From: Methylomonas koyamae
GTDB taxonomy: Bacteria > Pseudomonadota > Gammaproteobacteria > Methylococcales > Methylomonadaceae
Length of the DNA: 64,000 nucleotides
Reading direction: 5' to 3'
NCBI RefSeq assembly: GCF_019669905.1
Contig: NZ_AP019778.1
Location: 124,001 to 188,000, forward strand
Below, piece by piece: positions 58,835 through 64,000 of this stretch (positions within the stretch are counted from its first letter, which is position 1; every line of letters begins with the position of its first letter). The translations under genes and the position numbers were made by a program. Below the pieces are notes generated by a model, which saw only the letters and a program-made list of their open reading frames with translations, did not search any database and was not told where the DNA came from.

Positions 58835-59280
58835 GCCAACACGCCTGCCCAAGCTGGAGCTACCCACCCAAACTTCGTCGGCCAAAGCCGATACGGAAAC
58901 GCTTGGCCAGAGGGCTGAAAATCCTTAATGATCACCTTCTAACGTCACAAAAAAGCAATCCGATTGGTCATTATCGTCTTCGCCAACCACGCTTGAAGCC
59001 CTATCATGATCTTGCAAATCCATGGCTTAATCAGAATAAAACCAGACTCACCATTCAAATCCCCATAGCCGTTCATCCCTGCTAACTCCCTGCTATGTGG
59101 CCCGCGGTTTCCTCCCTCGGGGCTTGTCCGACGCCTGCCCTCGGCAGTTTGTCACAGCAGTACCGTTACGCGGTGAAGGGCAGGCATCCGACAACCCTTA
59201 ACAAAAATAGCCGGCCAGACCTTCTGTTTCATCGCCCGAAAGCGGTCGCTTCCACAATACAACACCCACCAAGCAATGCC
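58835..59280. other. Noncoding right flank of IS91 unit
   Basis: No supported gene. It contains an 18-base imperfect inverted repeat TTGTCCGACGCCTGCCCT (59124-59141) and AGGGCAGGCATCCGACAA (59177-59194), 16 of 18 matching, with the ACCGTTACGCGGT box between them. A large hairpin here could be the IS91-type origin end. Confidence 0.5.
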
Positions 59281-60987
59281 TTAATCACCTGACATTCCCA
59301 ATATGGCTTTGTACCGCGAGTCTTTATCGGAATGTACATAAATCGAGGTAGTGGCGATGTTTTTGTGGCCGAGATTGTCCCGCACGATTTCCAGCGGAAC
59401 CCCTTTGTAAACGGCGTGGCTACCATGCGTATGGCGTAGCCAATGGGTACTGGCTCGGCGGATTTTGTCCGCCGCGACAGGGTCGGTTGGACCGATATCG
59501 TCCGCGGCGGCTTCAAAAAAGGCCTTGAGCTTTTGGTACAGCGCCGATTCGCTGAGGAAAACGGCGCTTTGCGCGTCGTCAGGCGCATCCCTTAAGCGAT
59601 TGCGTAATTTGCCGACAATCGGGGTGTTCGGCGCAGCATAACCAATTGATTTGAGTTGCCGGTCTCGCAAATGAGCATTGATTTCGTCAATCAGCTGCGG
59701 AGCAATCGGGACCTGGCGATGCACCTTACCTTTACCGACGACGTTTAACCACCATTGGTCGCCGTCGTAACCGGTGAGGCGTTCCAGATCGCCAATTCTC
59801 GCTTTGGTCAATTCGTGAAGACGTAAACCGGTCAAGTAAGCGAAGCGCAGAATGAACAAGGTTCGCCGGTGATCGGCCCGCTTATTGTCCGGGGTAGCGG
59901 AGTTGTTGGCTTGCCGTTCGGCAAAGCCAATCAAATAGTCCCAGAGTGGGGGAGACAGTAATCGATCGGTGCCCTGGCGTCGCCCGTAGCCGCGCTTGCT
60001 TAAGCCGGCGAAGGGGTTGCTGTCCAAATAGCGCTGGCCTACCAGCCAGTCGCAGCAGGCACTGAGAATGATTTCGGCTTGGCGAGCACTACTGGGTTTC
60101 AGCGGACCTTTGAACGGTTTCCATTGCGGTGACCAACGTTGTCCAGAGGGACCGATCCAACGCTCGGCCGGCTGCGGGTCTTCGAGGAAACGGCGAAATT
60201 CGGCGCAATCCGGCGTGGTCAGCGACGATATCGCCTTGCCGCGCTCAAAGATCGCCCACAACAAAAACCGCTCTATTTCCTTCCGGTAGGTGCGATGGGT
60301 CGGGGTTCCGGCGTCGTATAAGGACAACCAGGCCAAAATCGCCTCGAAATCGTTGCCGGCGTCCAATAGACACCTAGCGACCGGAGCGCGGTTTGAGCCG
60401 GATTGCCCGCTCAGATGCTCGGGTGGCCGGAATCGTTCGATGGGGGCGATATCGGACGAACCCACTGTTACCGGTGGTCGTGCCGGGGATTTTCTCGCCA
60501 AATCCAGGCGAAGGCCCAATACCTCCGCATGATCGGCAAAAAAAGCCTGAATCTCGGTGGCGGATGTTTGGCCCAAGCGCGGGATTTGCGACCACCAGCG
60601 CTGGCCATGTCGGTTGATGAAATCCGCCAACTGGGTCAGGCTGTGAATGTTTTCGTTTTGCGCTAAGCGCGCCGCGGCCGCGGCTGGCAGCCAACGGCTA
60701 CAGGCTTCATTCGGTTGCGGCAATGGCGCCGGTTTGCTTTTCAGGCGATCCAAAGACTTCAAGGCTTTGTCAATCCACTCGGCACTGCCGGTGCACGGCT
60801 GTTGCCAAATGGCTGCATCGGCCGTCAAATTCAACAGCTCGGCTTTGCGCGCGAGGGTGCGGGACAGGGCCATGACCGTGCGACGGGTCTCAGCGGTACC
60901 GGCGTCATCCAAGTACGCCTCACCGAGCACTGGCCAGGATAAGCCTTGTATCCATCCCCGTAGTAATCCGAGTTCGTTGGGGGTCAT
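59281..60987 (-). CDS. Large site-specific tyrosine integrase
   Basis: 568 residues, longer than phage integrases because of a 330-residue N-terminal region. Catalytic motifs are in the C-terminal third: LRFAYLTGLRLHELTKARIG (Arg), THWLRHTHGSHAVYKGVPL (H-x-x-R-like), NLGHKNIATTSIYVHSDKDS (His and Tyr). It overlaps the upstream KfrA-like gene by four bases. Integrase plus coiled-coil DNA-binding pairs act in TnpS/TnpT-like resolution or ICE maintenance; the exact role here is open. Confidence 0.85.
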   Translation of the reverse strand: MTPNELGLLRGWIQGLSWPVLGEAYLDDAGTAETRRTVMALSRTLARKAELLNLTADAAIWQQPCTGSAEWIDKALKSLDRLKSKPAPLPQPNEACSRWLPAAAAARLAQNENIHSLTQLADFINRHGQRWWSQIPRLGQTSATEIQAFFADHAEVLGLRLDLARKSPARPPVTVGSSDIAPIERFRPPEHLSGQSGSNRAPVARCLLDAGNDFEAILAWLSLYDAGTPTHRTYRKEIERFLLWAIFERGKAISSLTTPDCAEFRRFLEDPQPAERWIGPSGQRWSPQWKPFKGPLKPSSARQAEIILSACCDWLVGQRYLDSNPFAGLSKRGYGRRQGTDRLLSPPLWDYLIGFAERQANNSATPDNKRADHRRTLFILRFAYLTGLRLHELTKARIGDLERLTGYDGDQWWLNVVGKGKVHRQVPIAPQLIDEINAHLRDRQLKSIGYAAPNTPIVGKLRNRLRDAPDDAQSAVFLSESALYQKLKAFFEAAADDIGPTDPVAADKIRRASTHWLRHTHGSHAVYKGVPLEIVRDNLGHKNIATTSIYVHSDKDSRYKAILGMSGD

Positions 60988-61901
60988 CCGGCCGCCTTAT
61001 CGGGGGTATTCTGGGCCGGCCGGCGTTGCTTTCTGACCAATCCGTGCAATCGTTGGCATTTGTCCTTCTCGGCCTGAAGCTCCGCTTCCCGAGCAGCTAG
61101 TTGTGCGCGTAAGGTGGCCAGATCGGCTTCCCATTTGAGTTGGTGTTCATGTCGATCGCTGAGTTGTTGCATCAATTGGGTAATCCGCGCCTGAGCCGTG
61201 GCCAGTTCGAGTCTAAAATCCTCCAGCTCGCGTCCCAGTGCGGTAATGGTCCGTGCATGTTCCTGACGCGCGGCGTTCTTTTCTTCCTCAATGCGAGCCA
61301 AATGCCAATCGTGTTGCTGATCGAAGCGATGCGACCAGGCTGATTCCAGTGCCTGCAGTGCCGCTTTGGATGTCGATAAACTGCCTTCCGCTCTGGACAA
61401 CGCTTCTCGGGTGCTCGCCAATTCGGCGTTGGTGTGGCTGAGCGATTGGCGTGCCTCTGCCAGCGCAGTCGCCAATTCGGCATTCGCGTGCCGAAGTTCC
61501 TCGTTGTGTTGGCTCAGTTGCGATCGCTCGGTGTCCCATTGGGCTTGTTGGTCTACTAGCTGCTGTTGCAATTGGACAATCAGCGCTTGGTCGTTACGGG
61601 CGTTTTCTTCGAGTTGTTGTCGCTGTTCGTCAAACTGTTTACTGGCTTCCTTCAGGGCCAGTTGCCAGAGCGAAACGGCTGTATCCAACATTACGGCCGG
61701 CATATCCGGCCTCTCGAAGGTTTCTTTGTGCTTGTTGGCGAAATGCAGTGTCCAGTCTTTGATGGCTCGGCTGATCACGGTCGGACTATTCACACCGATT
61801 CGATCCCGAATCGCGTCGATGGTCGGAAAGCGGCCGTCTTCCCTTAACACGGTATCGCAGCATTCGTAAGCGAGGGCATAGGTATCGGTTCTATTAGACA
61901 T
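60984..61901 (-). CDS. KfrA-like coiled-coil DNA-binding protein (integrase partner)
   Basis: About 305 residues; ATG 61901 (MSNRTDTYALAYECCDTVL) is chosen, ATG 61913 possible. The N-terminal KfrA-type HTH is FPTIDAIRDRIGVNSPTVIS, followed by a long coiled coil (QLEENARNDQALIVQLQQQL ... EADLATLRAQLAAREAELQA) and a basic end. The coupled downstream integrase suggests that it binds the recombination site or controls the integrase. Confidence 0.75.
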   Translation of the reverse strand: MSNRTDTYALAYECCDTVLREDGRFPTIDAIRDRIGVNSPTVISRAIKDWTLHFANKHKETFERPDMPAVMLDTAVSLWQLALKEASKQFDEQRQQLEENARNDQALIVQLQQQLVDQQAQWDTERSQLSQHNEELRHANAELATALAEARQSLSHTNAELASTREALSRAEGSLSTSKAALQALESAWSHRFDQQHDWHLARIEEEKNAARQEHARTITALGRELEDFRLELATAQARITQLMQQLSDRHEHQLKWEADLATLRAQLAAREAELQAEKDKCQRLHGLVRKQRRPAQNTPDKAAG

Positions 61902-62030
61902 GGATGAAACCATAATTCACAGATGATTCATCTTCGCACGAAATTCACGGCATGCAATAGTGACCGGCACGCGAATCTAACCTTCTCGTTGGTCCGTTTC
62001 AGATGGAGGGGTGGCAATAAGCAGAAGCTG

Positions 62031-62080
62031 ACCCGCTGGCAAAGTGTATTTCAGAGGCATTTAGCCAGCGGGTTTGAATT
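62031..62080. promoter_or_regulatory. Repeat copy 1 and dyad upstream of DUF1845-like gene
   Basis: The 33-base repeat at 62048-62080 (core TTTAGCCAGCGGGTTTGAA) is identical to 62861-62893. ACCCGCTGGC at 62031-62040 and GCCAGCGGGT at 62064-62073 form a perfect 10-bp dyad, a likely operator or RNA stem 54 bases before the start at 62134. Confidence 0.6.
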
Positions 62081-62133
62081 TTCAAATACGCTAGCATGGC
62101 AGCCTTTCAATTTAGTAAAGGAAGGTGAATGCC

Positions 62134-62823
62134 ATGGCCGAAACCCAATCCGGATCCGGAGCAGACCTCTATAGTCGCCCCAGCTTTACGCAGTCGCTGG
62201 TGCTCAACAGCGAATATAGCAAACGCGTCCATCAACGCTACTTCAAATCCGTCGTGTCCGCGCTGTACATGATCGACACGATTTTATACATCATCGGCGA
62301 AAAGGACCATATCGATCAGGTACAAGAGGCGGTGTCCGGGTTGATCGATGCGTGTACTCAAGATCTGCTGGGAGAAATCGAGCGGCTGGAGAAATTGAGA
62401 GACGATAACGGTATTTCCGGAACGCCCAAATACAGTAATCCCGGTCGGTACGATATCGAAATTGTCTCGCCTCAGGTGTCGCAGTTCGTCTCGTTGATGC
62501 TGAAAATGGACGACGCCATGAAATTGGTCGACACCCTTTGGCTAAGCAACATCATCCCGAACGACAAGCGCGCGGACACCGAGCGTCAATGGCAACTGCG
62601 GATTCAGAAACTGGCCCGCCGGATCATTAGCCTCCGCGGTAGTGCTTACAGAGAAGCACGTGCCCGCGGCAAGACGACCGAAGTCGAAACCGCTACACAA
62701 GCCTTGATTGACAAAGGTGTCGACCTCGATACCGACGATGGGAAAGATCTAGCGGATATCGAGACAGATGGCGAGGAAGAGACAGAGGCTGTGGCGCCGA
62801 AATCGACGCGGCGGTACGGCTAA
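62134..62823 (+). CDS. DUF1845 (AcaB-like) ICE regulator candidate
   Basis: 229 residues from ATG 62134, which has AAGGAAGG at good spacing; GTG 62125 is less likely. Segments HIDQVQEAVSGLIDACTQDL, YSNPGRYDIEIVSPQVSQFV, SLMLKMDDAMKLVDTLWLSN and RQWQLRIQKLARRIISLRGS resemble DUF1845 proteins of conjugative elements, some of which (AcaB) regulate transfer genes. The C-terminal tail is acidic. The assignment is by recall of the pattern and is moderate. Identical 33-base repeats flank the gene. Confidence 0.6.
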   Translation: MAETQSGSGADLYSRPSFTQSLVLNSEYSKRVHQRYFKSVVSALYMIDTILYIIGEKDHIDQVQEAVSGLIDACTQDLLGEIERLEKLRDDNGISGTPKYSNPGRYDIEIVSPQVSQFVSLMLKMDDAMKLVDTLWLSNIIPNDKRADTERQWQLRIQKLARRIISLRGSAYREARARGKTTEVETATQALIDKGVDLDTDDGKDLADIETDGEEETEAVAPKSTRRYG

Positions 62824-62860
62824 CTTTTAAGCTTTCGTGGCAGGGATGCCGTGCAGGTGA

Positions 62861-62893
62861 ATTTCAGAGGCATTTAGCCAGCGGGTTTGAATT
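62861..62893. promoter_or_regulatory. Repeat copy 2 upstream of the 63057 gene
   Basis: A perfect second copy of the 33-base repeat, here without the ACCCGCTGGC partner arm. It lies 164 bases before the next start, upstream of the leader at 62990-63056. Confidence 0.6.
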
Positions 62894-62989
62894 CCGGTTT
62901 TTGATATAACGGTTCGCGCTAACGTTCAAGGAGGTAGCTGGCTTCCCTAAATAATCAGCATATCTAACGACTCCCGGCGACGGGCAGTC

Positions 62990-63056
62990 AATTTAAACCC
63001 TAAACGGGGGAATTCTCCGTTTAGGGGGAGTCCTCCGTCTAATTTAGGAGGATCTC
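62990..63056 (+). ncRNA. radC-type structured leader on plus strand
   Basis: CCTAAACGG pairs perfectly with CCGTTTAGG. Then GAGTCCTCC can pair with the SD segment GGAGGATCTC with one bulged base. The same leader/SD logic as the minus-strand set, just before ATG 63057. Confidence 0.6.
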
Positions 63057-63365
63057 ATGAAAATGCGCAAAGACACAGCGGTGCAGGTTCATCCCAGCGT
63101 CGAACAGTTCGATATCTTCGTGATCGATTGGGACGCACTGCCTCAATTCACGGAATCGGAATTCGACGAGCTGCGTTACCGTTTGTTGCTGGCGATGTTG
63201 AGTTCGCTGAAAGACTTACGGGTCTGCGACGAACAAAAGGCGGATGCCTTGGAATGGTTGAAAAGTGACGACACGTCGCCTTTTTCGTTTCGAGTCTGCT
63301 GCGAATCGGAAGGTGTCGATTTCGAAGTAATGCGTGATCTGATTTTGGATCACTTGAGAATGTAA
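63057..63365 (+). CDS. Small ICE protein
   Basis: 102 residues: FDIFVIDWDALPQFTESEFD, ELRYRLLLAMLSSLKDLRVC, LEWLKSDDTSPFSFRVCCES. An acidic helical protein, family not recognised. It is preceded by a structured leader and strong SD AGGAGG. It starts the plus-strand series that leads into DUF1173, so it is probably part of an ICE operon. Confidence 0.6.
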   Translation: MKMRKDTAVQVHPSVEQFDIFVIDWDALPQFTESEFDELRYRLLLAMLSSLKDLRVCDEQKADALEWLKSDDTSPFSFRVCCESEGVDFEVMRDLILDHLRM

Positions 63366-63376
63366 TTTACCGAATC

Positions 63377-63399
63377 GCATCCCATGTTTCATGGGATGC
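63377..63399 (+). other. Perfect hairpin between small ICE genes
   Basis: GCATCCCATG-TTT-CATGGGATGC, a 10-bp stem beginning 12 bases after the previous stop. There is no T-run directly after it, so it is more likely an mRNA processing or leader structure than a terminator. Confidence 0.5.
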
Positions 63400-63432
63400 A
63401 CCTTATTCCTGGCGGCCTCTGGGGTGGGTTTT

Positions 63433-63645
63433 ATGAGTCAAGCGGAACATGGCGGGCATTCTCCTTCATTGGAAGGGATTGAATCCAACCGTACCGACGT
63501 GCAGAGGCCGTTCGCGATCATTCATGTCAAACCCCACATCTGTAATCCGGGTTCCCATCATCCGGATATGTCGTGCCGCGCCTGTGGCACTGGCAGCTAT
63601 GCCGAAGACGCTGCTTCACCCTCTGACAAAACAGACGAACCATGA
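63433..63645 (+). CDS. Small Cys/His-containing ICE protein
   Basis: 70 residues from ATG 63433: SQAEHGGHSPSLEGIESNRT, HVKPHICNPGSHHPDMSCRA-CGTGSY. One C..HH..CxxC arrangement could bind metal. It overlaps the DUF1173 start by four bases (ATGA), so the two are coupled. Family not recognised. Confidence 0.5.
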   Translation: MSQAEHGGHSPSLEGIESNRTDVQRPFAIIHVKPHICNPGSHHPDMSCRACGTGSYAEDAASPSDKTDEP

Positions 63646-64000
63646 GCCATTATCGATTAGACGGTATCGAATTCACCGAAGCTCACGAGGAGTTTCAAAA
63701 CATATTGGCCCGAGCGTACGCCAATAAGCAACGGCCGTTGTGCTTGTGCATGGCAGACGGCGTCGAACTGTATATTGCCTATGCCCATGAACGATATTGG
63801 CTGAAACGGATGCCCAATTCCGGCGGCCACCATCATCCGGGCTGCGAATCCTACGAACCGCCGGCCGAATTGTCCGGCTTGGGCCAGGTGTACGGATCGG
63901 CCATCAAAGAAAATCTCGATACCGGCGTTACCCAATTGAAGTTCGACTTTCGTCTGGCTCCAGGGAAAAGCCGAACGCCGGCCCTAGCATCCGAAACCGA
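63642..64000 (+). CDS. DUF1173 protein, N-terminal part
   Basis: The 119 visible residues match the N-terminus of DUF1173 proteins of ICEs: SHYRLDGIEFTEAHEEFQNI, LYIAYAHERYWLKRMPNSGG, HHHPGCESYEPPAELSGLGQ, VYGSAIKENLDTGVTQLKFD. The H/C cluster HHHPGC is typical. The gene continues beyond the window, so full length and integrity are unknown. It is encoded in several conjugative elements with no known function. Confidence 0.75.
   Translation, partial: MSHYRLDGIEFTEAHEEFQNILARAYANKQRPLCLCMADGVELYIAYAHERYWLKRMPNSGGHHHPGCESYEPPAELSGLGQVYGSAIKENLDTGVTQLKFDFRLAPGKSRTPALASET

Larger units (their letters stand above)
56639..59174. mobile_element. IS91-type unit: tyrosine recombinase plus Y1 transposase
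   Basis: Direct repeats ACCGCTACGCGGT (56639-56651) and ACCGTTACGCGGT (59162-59174) bracket two cotranscribed genes, a tyrosine recombinase and an IS91-family transposase. This gene pair is common in IS91-like elements of proteobacteria. The true ends (oriIS and terIS) cannot be fixed from sequence alone, and the limits given are those of the repeats. Confidence 0.55.

Noticed and set aside
59124..59194. Integron attC site
   Set aside because: The paired arms and spacer look attC-like, but the RYYYAAC/GTTRRRY core sites are not arranged correctly and no integron integrase is present. An IS91-type end is more likely.
1..64000. Retron, diversity-generating element, tRNA or rRNA genes
   Set aside because: No reverse transcriptase motif, template repeat, or recognisable tRNA/rRNA sequence was seen on either strand.

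Overview
The window looks like the accessory genome of a gammaproteobacterium, with moderate GC and dense mobile DNA. A PEP-CTERM-type sorting tail, an SXT/R391-type recombination cluster and metal-efflux transposons fit an environmental, possibly methanotroph-like (Methylococcales) host. That taxonomic guess is inference; nothing here proves it, and no tRNA or rRNA is visible.

Layout, left half. The C-terminal end of a type I restriction subunit (hsdR) runs off the left edge and is cut at about 430 by the end of a large Mu/Tn552/Tn5053-type transposon. This outer element (about 430-25816) has long complex inverted ends full of short repeats, a serine resolvase, a DDE transposase and an AAA+ ATPase gene. 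The ATPase gene is split by a 14.6 kb Tn3-family transposon (1219-15833) with about 51-bp inverted repeats and a 5-bp target duplication. The inner transposon carries a HigBA-like toxin-antitoxin pair, a CzcCBA heavy-metal efflux system, a Zn/Cd P-type ATPase, a small lipoprotein, TnpR, a res region and TnpA. The rest of the outer element holds IS relics, a DUF4010 membrane protein, a QseBC/YgiW-like two-component cluster and two envelope proteins. Its right end lies inside a vapC toxin gene, followed by hsdM, a DUF6794 protein and a retropepsin-like protease.

Layout, 29-48 kb. This is a long, nearly unidirectional minus-strand module whose order resembles the conserved SXT/R391 ICE block: Bet/RecT, YqaJ exonuclease, CobS-like AAA+, DUF3150, CobT-like VWA, DUF4942 methyltransferase, RadC, several small ICE proteins, a GHKL ATPase and a Uma2-type nuclease. 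Almost every transcription unit has its own 65-85 nt structured leader just before the start codon. I count 17 here plus one on the plus strand at 63.0 kb. Context and form match the described radC RNA motif. In many of them the Shine-Dalgarno region copies the 5' strand of the main stem, so two helices compete for one strand. Three intergenic regions also carry a second structured element: five hairpins in series with conserved loops and compensatory stem changes.

Layout, 48-64 kb. MazEF and a divergent KfrA-like protein are followed by an IS1595 remnant, a PEP-CTERM-type cohesin protein and an adjacent giant RHS protein with a dockerin-like segment. Then come an IS91-type unit (tyrosine recombinase plus Y1 transposase), an integrase/KfrA-like gene pair, and the start of a plus-strand ICE module (DUF1845-like, small ICE proteins, DUF1173).

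How it works together: the metal and two-component genes are transposon cargo. The 29-48 kb block supplies homologous recombination and DNA-modifying functions, probably under shared leader-RNA control. KfrA-like and integrase proteins point to maintenance of a conjugative element.
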